A stretch of DNA of 64,000 nt from an uncultured Clostridia bacterium. Lineage in GTDB: Bacteria; Bacillota; Clostridia; Oscillospirales; Acutalibacteraceae. This document shows, piece by piece, positions 36,125 through 43,667 of the stretch (positions are counted from its first letter, which is position 1; the number at the start of each line of letters is the position of its first letter). Location of the stretch: NCBI GenBank assembly GCA_904420015.1, contig CAJFTS010000012.1, positions 1-64,000 of the forward strand. Direction: 5' to 3'. The notes under the pieces were generated by a model. That model was not told the origin of the DNA. It worked only from the letters and a program-made list of their open reading frames with translations, and ran no database searches. The position numbers were made by a program, and so were the translations under genes.

Positions 36125-36682
36125 TTATTCCACCCAGCGCAGCCTTGGATAATACTCAAACAGCACCTTTCCCTTAATCTGATCCCGGCGTACGTAAGGA
36201 TTGCGCCAGAAGCGGGAATCCAGCGAGTCGTTGCGGTTGTCCCCCATCATGAAGTAGCAGCCCTCCGGCACCTGATAGGGACCGAATACCCCCTCGGTCG
36301 GCTCCTTGACATAGTCCTCCTCCAGCCGTTTACCATTGATGTATACCCCGCCGTCGTGAATCTCCACCGTATCCCCCGGCAGCCCGATGATCCGTTTGAC
36401 ATACCAGTCCTCTCCGCCGTCGGGCGGGTCGAAGATAATGACATCCCCCCGGGCGGGGTCCTCAAAGAGATAGGTCAGCCGCAAGGCCATGATCCGGTCC
36501 TCCACCTGGATGGTATCCTCCATCGAACCGGTGGGTACCACGGCGTTCACCACCACGAAATTGCTGATGAGGAAAGCCAGCACCAGGGAAATCAGGATCA
36601 GCCGGACCCAGCTTAACAGCTCCCGGCGGACATAGGAACCCCCAGCGGCATTTGTATCCGCTTCCCGTCGTTCTTTCTCCAT
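36125..36682 (-). CDS. lepB: Signal peptidase I
   Basis: A 185-residue membrane-anchored serine protease that removes signal peptides. One N-terminal helix (about 24-47), catalytic Ser53 in VPTGSMEDTI, catalytic Lys96 in YVKRIIGLPGD, and the conserved box E GDNRNDSLDSRFW. Size and single helix are Gram-positive type. It begins 24 bases after the upstream ABC-F gene on the same strand, so the two may be co-transcribed. GGAGGGAG precedes the ATG. Confidence 0.95.
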   Translation of the reverse strand: MEKERREADTNAAGGSYVRRELLSWVRLILISLVLAFLISNFVVVNAVVPTGSMEDTIQVEDRIMALRLTYLFEDPARGDVIIFDPPDGGEDWYVKRIIGLPGDTVEIHDGGVYINGKRLEEDYVKEPTEGVFGPYQVPEGCYFMMGDNRNDSLDSRFWRNPYVRRDQIKGKVLFEYYPRLRWVE

Positions 36683-36706
36683 CCGATGCTCCCTCCTTGC
36701 GGTCGG

Positions 36707-38626
36707 CTATTCGCCGCATTCCTCCAGCTGCCGAAGCTGTTCCTCCAGCGATTCCCATTGCACATACAGCTCATCGAGGCGGCGTTTGGCCTCGTCGAGC
36801 TGTCCGGTCAGCTCCAAGATCTTATTGTAGTCCGTTCCCACCTCCGGGGAGGACAGCGCCGCCTGCAGCTGTTCAATTTGCGCCTCCGTCTCTTCAATGG
36901 CGGCCTCCGTGCGGTTTCGTTGCCCGGCCGTACGGCGCTTTTGGGATTCGAGCTCCTTTCGCCGCTGGTAGTCGTTTTGCTTTTTCGGCGCCGCCCTCTC
37001 TACCGGCGCCTGCGCCTGCCCCCGTTTTTCCGCCCTCGACAGGTAGTCGTCGTAATTGCCGATGCACTCCTCCATGCCGTCCTGATGCATCACCACCACC
37101 CGGTTTGCCAGCTTGTTGATGAAATACCGGTCGTGGGACACCATCAGCAGCGTGCCCTCATAGCCAAGCAGAGCCGCCTCCAGCGCTTCCCTGGAGGCGA
37201 TATCCAGATGGTTGGTGGGCTCGTCGAGCAAAAGGAAATTCGCTTTGGAAAGCATCAGCTTGAGCAGGGCCACCCTGGCCCGTTCTCCGCCGCTCAAGGC
37301 GTTCATGGGCTTGAACACGTCGTCCCCGGTGAATAGGAACACCGCCAGGGCGCAGCGCACCTCGGTCTGGGTCATCTGGGGATAGGCGTCCCAGATTTCG
37401 TGGATGACGTCCTTGCTGTAATCGAGACCCTCCAAATTCTGGTCGTAGTATCCCGTCTTGATTCCCGCTCCCAGCCGGGCGAATCCGCCGTCGGCCGGCA
37501 GCCGCCCGGTAAGGATACGGAGAAGGGTGGTCTTTCCGCATCCGTTTTCCCCTAAGAGAAAGACCCGCTCGCCGTTTCGGATATGCAGGCCGGCGTTCTC
37601 AAAGAGTTTCTTTCCCCCAAAGCCCTTGGAAAGCCCCTTTGCCAGCAGCACGTCGTTGCCCCCGCCGGGCAGGACTTGGAATGCAAAGCGGATCGAAGAG
37701 AGCTCCGCCTCCGGCTTTACCAGCTGTTCGCGCAGCCGGTCCACCATCTTCTGCTTGCTTTCGGCGGTCTTGATGTTCTTTTCCCGGTTCCACTGGCGCT
37801 GCTGGGCAATGATCCCCTCGATGCGCTTGATTTCCCGCATCTGGCTGTCGTACTGGTGCTGCAGCACCTCCCGGTCCGCCTGCTTGCGGGTGATGTATTC
37901 GGAATAGCCGCCCCCGTATGCCCGCAGACGCCCATGCTCGAGCTCGAAGGTCTTGCGGGTAACCTGGTCGAGAAAATACCGGTCGTGGGAAATGACCAGA
38001 TAGGCCCCCTCGTATCCCTTGAGGAATTCCTCCAGCCACTGTACCGATTGGATGTCCAAATGGTTGGTCGGCTCGTCGAGGAGCAGAAGCTTTGCGTCGC
38101 AGGTGAGCAGGCGGGCCAGGCTTACCTTAGACCGCTGCCCGCCGCTCAGGGTGGAGAGGGGGCGGTCCAGATCCTCCGGCGCAAACCCAAGCCCGATCAG
38201 CGCCGCCCGTACCCGGCTTTGGTAGGTAAGCCCTCCCTCCGCCGCATACCGCTCGGTCAGGAACTGCTGCCGCTCGATGAGGGAGGCGTCTCCTCCCGCC
38301 CCTTCCAAGGCGGCGGTCAGCGTTTGCAGCTCCTCCTCCATCCTTTTGAATTTCAAAAAGCCGGACAGCGCTTCCTCCAATACCGTTCGCCCATCGTCCA
38401 GACAGGCATACTGCTCCATGTAGCCGATGGCGTCCCGGTTGACGTAGACGCCGCCCTCGTCCGGTTCCATCTCCCCGATAATCATTTTAAACAGGGTGGT
38501 TTTGCCTGCGCCGTTGGCGCCCACCAGCCCGATTTTGTCGTGGTCCTCCACATGAAAGGACAGATTGCTAAACAACGTTTCCTCTCCAAAGAACTTGGAG
38601 ACGTTTGCCGCGCTCAAAAGTACCAT
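36707..38626 (-). CDS. ABC-F family ATPase
   Basis: A 639-residue soluble twin-ATPase protein without membrane helices. First ATPase: Walker A GANGAGKTT, signature LSGGQRSKV, LLLDEPTNHLD; second: GENGCGKTT, LSGGERARV, LLLDEPTNHLD; an inter-domain linker rich in charged helix (MREIKRIEGIIAQQRQWNRE) lies between them. A C-terminal coiled coil (RRTAGQRNRTEAAIEETEAQ) ends it. ABC-F proteins act on the ribosome E site as translation factors (EttA, Uup, YdiF types) or as antibiotic-protection proteins. The coiled-coil tail favours a housekeeping Uup/YdiF-like protein. Confidence 0.9.
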   Translation of the reverse strand: MVLLSAANVSKFFGEETLFSNLSFHVEDHDKIGLVGANGAGKTTLFKMIIGEMEPDEGGVYVNRDAIGYMEQYACLDDGRTVLEEALSGFLKFKRMEEELQTLTAALEGAGGDASLIERQQFLTERYAAEGGLTYQSRVRAALIGLGFAPEDLDRPLSTLSGGQRSKVSLARLLTCDAKLLLLDEPTNHLDIQSVQWLEEFLKGYEGAYLVISHDRYFLDQVTRKTFELEHGRLRAYGGGYSEYITRKQADREVLQHQYDSQMREIKRIEGIIAQQRQWNREKNIKTAESKQKMVDRLREQLVKPEAELSSIRFAFQVLPGGGNDVLLAKGLSKGFGGKKLFENAGLHIRNGERVFLLGENGCGKTTLLRILTGRLPADGGFARLGAGIKTGYYDQNLEGLDYSKDVIHEIWDAYPQMTQTEVRCALAVFLFTGDDVFKPMNALSGGERARVALLKLMLSKANFLLLDEPTNHLDIASREALEAALLGYEGTLLMVSHDRYFINKLANRVVVMHQDGMEECIGNYDDYLSRAEKRGQAQAPVERAAPKKQNDYQRRKELESQKRRTAGQRNRTEAAIEETEAQIEQLQAALSSPEVGTDYNKILELTGQLDEAKRRLDELYVQWESLEEQLRQLEECGE

Positions 38627-38761
38627 AGATTTGTTTCTCCCGTTTCCTTTACGGATAAATTTGCAGATAAAATCAGTTTATCACACTTGCCGCCCCTTGT
38701 AAACCGCAGACGAATCAAGGAAAATTAGGACAAAAGTTGCAAAGAAGAGTCGCTGGAGTGG

Positions 38762-38791
38762 TTGCAAAGGGAGGGGGAAATGCGGTATACT
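38762..38791 (+). promoter_or_regulatory. Promoter of the AraC-family gene
   Basis: TTGCAA (38762-38767), 18 bp, TATACT (38786-38791), about 65 bases before the start codon. Confidence 0.55.
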
Positions 38792-38855
38792 TAAAAAACA
38801 GAAAGGGAATTCCCTGGATTTTCGGAATTCGCGGCAACCGGGGGGAAAGTTAGAC

Positions 38856-39686
38856 ATGAACGATACCTTTAAGCATTCGTATAAGGTGGAGCATTTTGAA
38901 TACGTCGGCCTTGCGGTGTATAACTGCGGCCTGCAAAAGTGCGAGGCGGGGCACAGCTGGGGTCCTGCGGTGCGCGACCATTATCTGATCCACTATATCC
39001 TGTCCGGAAAGGGGAGCTATGAAACCGGCGGGCGGCGGTACGAGCTTTCGGCCGGGGACGGGTTTTTGGCGTTTCCTTCTACGGTGATTCATTACCGGGC
39101 GGACGGGAACGACCCTTGGGAATATTCCTGGGTGGGCTTCAACGGCACGGAGGCGGAGCGGCTGGTGAAGCTCGGCGGCCTTTCGCCGGAAAATCCGATC
39201 TTTCATTGCCCGCTGGAAAGCCCGCTTTCGGCCAATCTCGCCGCCATCCTCGACGCCACCGGCTCGCGGGTGTCGGATGAGATCCGTATGCGCGGCAGGC
39301 TGATGGAGTTTTTGGCCACCCTTGTTGCGTATTGCGGCGCCAATGAGACCCAGCGGGATACCGGTACCGGAAGGCGGTACATCGAAAAGGCGCTGCGCTT
39401 TATCCAGTATAACTATTCGCGCAGCATCAGTGTCGGTGATATTGCCGACAGCGTGGGCATCAGCCGCAGCCATCTCTACCGGCTGTTTATCGAGCATCTG
39501 AGTATGTCGCCCAATGAGTATTTGACCCGTTTCCGTATTGACGAGGCCTGTGTGCTGCTGCGCTCCCAGGGCTTGTCGGTCAGCGAGGCGGCGTTCTCCT
39601 CCGGGTTTTCCGATCAGCTCTACTTTTCACGGGTGTTCAAGCGCTATAAGGGCGTGCCGCCGAGCAAGTATGCGCTGGAAAAATAA
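38856..39686 (+). CDS. AraC-family transcriptional regulator
   Basis: A 276-residue protein. The N-terminal AraC-type cupin (about 20-160) has HYLIHYILSGKGSYETGGRR and LSAGDGFLAFPSTVIHYRAD, suggesting sugar binding. The C-terminal double helix-turn-helix (about 175-276) reads SISVGDIADSVGISRSHLYR, LFIEHLSMSPNEYLTRFRID, then AAFSSGFSDQLYFSRVFKRY. Such regulators usually activate sugar-use genes; none is adjacent, so the target is unknown. The uracil-DNA glycosylase gene follows 20 bases later on the same strand. Confidence 0.9.
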   Translation: MNDTFKHSYKVEHFEYVGLAVYNCGLQKCEAGHSWGPAVRDHYLIHYILSGKGSYETGGRRYELSAGDGFLAFPSTVIHYRADGNDPWEYSWVGFNGTEAERLVKLGGLSPENPIFHCPLESPLSANLAAILDATGSRVSDEIRMRGRLMEFLATLVAYCGANETQRDTGTGRRYIEKALRFIQYNYSRSISVGDIADSVGISRSHLYRLFIEHLSMSPNEYLTRFRIDEACVLLRSQGLSVSEAAFSSGFSDQLYFSRVFKRYKGVPPSKYALEK

Positions 39687-39706
39687 GAAAAGGATGTGAA
39701 GGGCGG

Positions 39707-40297
39707 ATGATCGAAAGCTTTGAGGAGCTCGAGCGCCAATGTAAGGAATGCACCCGCTGCCCGCTGGCGGCGACCCGCACCAACGTGGTGTTCGGGGTGG
39801 GCAGCCGGGAGGCGGAGGTGCTGTTTGTGGGCGAAGGCCCGGGCAAGAATGAAGATGAGCAGGGGGAGCCCTTTGTAGGAAGGGCCGGCCAGCTTTTGGA
39901 TAAATTTCTGGCGGCAGTGGGCTTGTCTAGGGAGAGCGTCTACATCGCCAATATCGTCAAATGCCGCCCGCCGGAAAACCGGGATCCGAAGCCGGAGGAG
40001 CAGGAGCAGTGCATCGGCTGGCTGCGCAATCAATTTTACCTGATGAAGCCGAAGATTGTGGTCTGCTTAGGGCGCATTGCGGCTTTGAAAATGATTAGCC
40101 CCAATTTTAAGGTGACCAAGGAACACGGCCTTTTCTTTGAAAAGCAGGGGACCCTTTTTATGGGGACCTTCCATCCCGCCGCGCTGCTGCGGTATCCTTC
40201 CAATAAGCCCCAGGCTTTTGAGGATTTTGTAAAGCTGCGGGATAAAATTCGGGAAACTTGTACCCATACCCCGATTGAAGAGATCACGCCGGAATAA
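39707..40297 (+). CDS. Uracil-DNA glycosylase, family 4
   Basis: A 196-residue base-excision repair enzyme with a 4Fe-4S cluster. Cysteines C15-x2-C18 at the N-terminus and a pair 16 positions apart in KCRPPENRDPKPEEQEQC fit the family 4 cluster ligands. The active-site loop is VGEGPGKNEDEQGEPFVGRA (GEAPG-like) and the second motif is GTFHPAALLRY. It removes uracil from DNA. Good Fe-S cluster fit for an anaerobe. Confidence 0.93.
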   Translation: MIESFEELERQCKECTRCPLAATRTNVVFGVGSREAEVLFVGEGPGKNEDEQGEPFVGRAGQLLDKFLAAVGLSRESVYIANIVKCRPPENRDPKPEEQEQCIGWLRNQFYLMKPKIVVCLGRIAALKMISPNFKVTKEHGLFFEKQGTLFMGTFHPAALLRYPSNKPQAFEDFVKLRDKIRETCTHTPIEEITPE

Positions 40298-40301
40298 AGG
40301 C

Positions 40302-40327
40302 GGCCGGGAAAGCTTTCCGGCCGGTTT
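40302..40327 (+). terminator. Hairpin after the uracil-DNA glycosylase gene
   Basis: GGCCGG and CCGGCC arms (40302-40307, 40317-40322) followed by GGTTTC. Weak U-tract. Confidence 0.45.
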
Positions 40328-40407
40328 CGAGCAACTGCGACCAATGGAATGGGAAAACTATGGTATGGTATCGTTACCAGAAATATTAGTTTAAGGATGT
40401 GACGGGT

Positions 40408-42120
40408 ATGAAGGAAATGGAGCTTTACGAGCTGTGGAAGAAAAAGGCGGTGGGCGACCCCGATCTGGTCGAGGAGCTTAACCGCATTGCCGGGGACGAG
40501 GTGGCCGTCAAGGACCGCTTCTACGACGAGCTGCAGTTCGGCACCGCCGGGCTGCGGGGGGTAATCGGTGCCGGCACCATCCGCATGAACATCTACACCG
40601 TGCGCCGGGCCACCCAGGGCTACGCCGACTATCTGCTGGAGACCTTTGACCGCCCCTCGGTTGCCATCGCGTTTGACAGCCGCATCAAGTCGGATCTCTT
40701 TGCTAAGGAGACGGCCTGCGTTTTTGCCGCCAACGGCATCCCGGTACATATTTTTAAGGAGCTGCAGCCGACGCCGGTGCTCTCCTTTGCCATCCGGTAT
40801 CTCAAAGCGCAGGGGGGCGTGGTGGTTACCGCCAGCCACAATCCTTCCAAGTATAACGGCTATAAGGCCTACGGGGCGGACGGCTGTCAGATGACCGAGG
40901 AAGCGGCGGGCGCCGTTATGCGCAAGATGCAGGCGGTGGATGTGTTCGACGGGGCGAAAACCATGGACTTTGACGAAGGGGTGCGCACGGGGAAAATCTC
41001 CATCATTGGAGAGGACCTGCTCAATGCCTATCTCGATGCGGTGGCGGCGAAGGCCATTCATCCCGGCATCGGCAAGGAGGCTGGCCTGAAGGTGGTATAC
41101 ACCCCCTTAAACGGCGCCGGAAACGTGCCGGTGCGCAAGATCCTCGCAAGGGAAGGGTTCGAGCAGGTGCATGTGGTGCCCGAGCAGGAAATGCCCGACG
41201 GCAATTTCCCCACGGCCCCCTTCCCCAACCCGGAGATCCGCCAGGCCTTCGAATGCGCGCTGAAGCTGGCCGAACAGGTGGGGCCGGATATCCTTCTGGC
41301 CACCGACCCGGACAGCGACCGGGTGGGGATCGCCGTGCGTCAGGATGGGGAATATGTCCTCATGTCCGGCAATGAGGTGGGGGCGATGCTCCTTAATTAC
41401 ATCTGCTCCCAACGGCTGGCCGCCGGCACCATGCCCAAGGACCCGGTAGCGGTCACCACCATCGTTTCCACCCGGATGACCGCGGCCATTGCGGAGAAAT
41501 ACGGCGTGCAGCTTATCGACGTGCTCACCGGCTTTAAGTATATCGGGGAGCAGATCGGCCTTCTGGAAAAGAAGGGTGAGGACGACCGGTTCCTCTTCGG
41601 CTTTGAGGAAAGCTACGGATATCTGGCCGGCTCCTATGTGCGGGATAAGGACGCGGTTGTCGGCTCCATGCTGATCTGTGAAATGGCGGCCTTCTATAAG
41701 AAGCAGGGCAAGACGCTGTATGAGGTGATGCAGGGCCTGTATGAGGAATTCGGCTATTACAAGAACGCGGTGGATTCCATCGTCCGGGAGGGCGCGGCCG
41801 GTATGGCCGAGCTGCAGGGGATAATGGAAAAGCTGCGTGAGAATCCGCCCGCTCAGATCGCCGCACGCAAGGTGACGGGCATTGCCGATTACGCCCGTTC
41901 TACCGATGCCGACCTGGTTCGCGGTACCGAGAGCGTCATCCATCTGCCCAAGTCCAATGTTTTGTGCTACCGCCTGGAGGGCGGCGCGCAGGTGATCGTT
42001 CGTCCTTCCGGGACCGAGCCGAAGGTAAAGATCTATTATACGGCTAAGGCTCCCACCAGCGAAGAGGCGGATGGGATCACCGAGCAGCTCAAAGCCTCGA
42101 TGGCGCAGCTGCTCAGCTGA
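40408..42120 (+). CDS. Phospho-sugar mutase (phosphoglucomutase/phosphomannomutase)
   Basis: A 570-residue alpha-D-phosphohexomutase. Catalytic serine loop TASHNPSKYNGYKAYG, metal-binding loop DPDSDRVGIAV, sugar-binding loop GFEESYGYL, and phosphate-binding loop RPSGTEPKVKIYY, in the usual order. Length and N-terminus (ELYELWKKKAV, FGTAGLRGVIGAG) match the PgcA-type enzymes of Firmicutes, which interconvert glucose 1- and 6-phosphate. It could supply sugar nucleotides for surface glycans made elsewhere in the window. ATG 40408 is used; a GTG 9 bases upstream is possible. Confidence 0.93.
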   Translation: MKEMELYELWKKKAVGDPDLVEELNRIAGDEVAVKDRFYDELQFGTAGLRGVIGAGTIRMNIYTVRRATQGYADYLLETFDRPSVAIAFDSRIKSDLFAKETACVFAANGIPVHIFKELQPTPVLSFAIRYLKAQGGVVVTASHNPSKYNGYKAYGADGCQMTEEAAGAVMRKMQAVDVFDGAKTMDFDEGVRTGKISIIGEDLLNAYLDAVAAKAIHPGIGKEAGLKVVYTPLNGAGNVPVRKILAREGFEQVHVVPEQEMPDGNFPTAPFPNPEIRQAFECALKLAEQVGPDILLATDPDSDRVGIAVRQDGEYVLMSGNEVGAMLLNYICSQRLAAGTMPKDPVAVTTIVSTRMTAAIAEKYGVQLIDVLTGFKYIGEQIGLLEKKGEDDRFLFGFEESYGYLAGSYVRDKDAVVGSMLICEMAAFYKKQGKTLYEVMQGLYEEFGYYKNAVDSIVREGAAGMAELQGIMEKLRENPPAQIAARKVTGIADYARSTDADLVRGTESVIHLPKSNVLCYRLEGGAQVIVRPSGTEPKVKIYYTAKAPTSEEADGITEQLKASMAQLLS

Positions 42121-42135
42121 TTGTTTTACCCAGCG

Positions 42136-42180
42136 AAAGGCCCGGCGGTATTTTATGGCCGACGGGCCTTTTTATTTTTC
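42136..42180 (+). terminator. Terminator of the phosphohexomutase gene
   Basis: AAAGGCCCG (42136-42144) pairs with CGGGCCTTT (42163-42171), then TTTATTTTTC. Confidence 0.8.
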
Positions 42181-42358
42181 TTCTGCCCGGCGGGCGATAA
42201 TACCCTTATAGGCGGAATTTTGAGCGGATTTTCCCTTGAAAATAGCGGGGAAAAGAGGGGATATTTCGAATTTAGCAGCGGTTATATCAGCCCTTGCCGC
42301 CGCGGAAACCGGACCGGATGGCCCACATAGATTTGTTTCAATTTGTTCATAGAAAAAT

Positions 42359-42387
42359 ACATTCCTCTCAGTGGAATGTGGTATAAT
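42359..42387 (+). promoter_or_regulatory. TATAAT promoter with ACATTCC/GGAATGT dyad
   Basis: A -10 TATAAT lies at 42382-42387. Perfect 7-bp arms ACATTCC (42359-42365) and GGAATGT (42373-42379) span exactly the -35 to -10 spacer. A protein bound there would block RNA polymerase, so this is a likely operator for the SDR gene. Confidence 0.55.
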
Positions 42388-42505
42388 AAAGTTGAAATAT
42401 TTTACAGTTTATCCCTATGGGAAAAGGTCTGGCTGCACCGTGCCGGTCTGCCGCAAAGGAAGCGACGGCGGAAAAGACACGGGCGGGCGAAAGGAGTCGG
42501 CAGGT

Positions 42506-43534
42506 ATGAAAACGCTTTATTTGGTAACCGGTGCAAAGGGCCACCTGGGGAATACCATCGTCCGAAAGCTGAAAAGCCAAGGCAAGTGGGTGCGGGGCCT
42601 TGCCCTGGCGGGAGATTCGTCCAAGGCCCTTCAGCAGCTGGATGTGGAGGTGTTTGAAGGGGACATCCGCGACCCGAAGTCCATCGAGCCCGCCTTTCAA
42701 ACCAAGGAGCCGTGCGAACGAATTGTCATCCACACCGCCGGCATCGTATCCATTGCATCCAAATTTCAGCAAAAGGTCTACGACGTCAATGTGACCGGTA
42801 CCGCCAACATCATTGCCCTATGCCGCAAATACCAGGTCAAGCGGCTGGTGTATACCAGCTCCGTTCACGCCATTCCCGCGCCAAAGGGAGCTGAGATTCG
42901 GGAGGTTTCCCACTTTGACCCGGAGCAGGTGGAGGGCCTTTATGCCAAGACGAAGGCCCAGGCGGCTCAGCTGGTGCTGGATGCGGCAAAGACGGGGCTG
43001 GATGCGGTTGTGGTGCATCCGTCCGGGATCATCGGGCCCTATGACTTCGGCCACGGCCATCTGACCCAGCTGATTATGGATTATCTCGATCATCGGCTGG
43101 TGGCCTGTGTCAACGGCGGCTATGACTTTGTGGATGTGCGGGATGTGGCGGATGGAATCCTATCGGCCGCCCAGCGGGGAACAGCCGGGGCTTGCTACAT
43201 TCTTTCCGGCCATTTTTGTTCCATTCCCGCACTGCTTAAAACCCTTAGTAAGCTTAGCGGCCGCAAGCCGGTCAAGACGGTCCTTCCCACCTGGCTGGCA
43301 AAGGCCACCGCACCGCTGGCGGAATGGTATTATAAGCTGCGCCGCCAGCCGCCGCTTTATACCAAGTATTCGCTGTTCACCCTTGACAGTAATGCGAATT
43401 TCTCCAACCAGAAGGCAAGAAGGGAACTGGGCTATCAGCCCCGTCCCTTGACGCAGACGCTTGCAGACACGGTAAAGTGGCTTGAAGAGCATCAGCGGGT
43501 CAAGCCGCATGTGGCGCAGAAAAACGGAATATAA
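42506..43534 (+). CDS. NAD(P)-dependent epimerase/dehydratase-like SDR
   Basis: A 342-residue extended short-chain dehydrogenase. The nucleotide loop is VTGAKGHLGNTIVRKL (TGxxGxxG), the catalytic Tyr-x-x-x-Lys is YAKTKAQAA, and VVVHPSGIIGPYDFG resembles 3-beta-HSD and dihydroflavonol-reductase-like enzymes. The substrate is unknown. AAGGAG lies 9 bases before the ATG at 42506; an in-frame ATG further upstream lacks a site and would overlap the promoter. It is followed by a strong terminator and stands alone. Confidence 0.87.
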   Translation: MKTLYLVTGAKGHLGNTIVRKLKSQGKWVRGLALAGDSSKALQQLDVEVFEGDIRDPKSIEPAFQTKEPCERIVIHTAGIVSIASKFQQKVYDVNVTGTANIIALCRKYQVKRLVYTSSVHAIPAPKGAEIREVSHFDPEQVEGLYAKTKAQAAQLVLDAAKTGLDAVVVHPSGIIGPYDFGHGHLTQLIMDYLDHRLVACVNGGYDFVDVRDVADGILSAAQRGTAGACYILSGHFCSIPALLKTLSKLSGRKPVKTVLPTWLAKATAPLAEWYYKLRRQPPLYTKYSLFTLDSNANFSNQKARRELGYQPRPLTQTLADTVKWLEEHQRVKPHVAQKNGI

Positions 43535-43535
43535 A

Positions 43536-43569
43536 GGAAAGCCGCCCATATGGGCGGCTTTCCTTTTCG
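43536..43569 (+). terminator. Terminator of the SDR gene
   Basis: The perfect palindrome GGAAAGCCGCCCAT/ATGGGCGGCTTTCC (43536-43563) is followed by TTTTC, directly after the stop codon. Confidence 0.85.
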
Positions 43570-43621
43570 AAATCAGCCTTTTTGACCGGTATGCGTTCCA
43601 ACAACCGGTATTCATTGGGGC

Positions 43622-43656
43622 AAAAAGGATGCGCCCCGCCGAAAAGGGGGCGCATC
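43622..43656 (-). terminator. Terminator of the CapD-like gene
   Basis: Arms GATGCGCCCC (43628-43637) and GGGGCGCATC (43647-43656); the minus strand continues CTTTTTG. It lies 11 bases after the stop of the minus-strand dehydratase gene. Confidence 0.75.
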
Positions 43657-43667
43657 TGCCGTGCTTT

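Larger units (their letters stand above)
42121..42505 (+). other. Intergenic region before the SDR gene
   Basis: A 385-base gap with the mutase terminator (42136-42180) at its left, then AT-richer DNA containing the promoter and dyad at 42359-42387. Otherwise nothing recognised. Confidence 0.5.
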
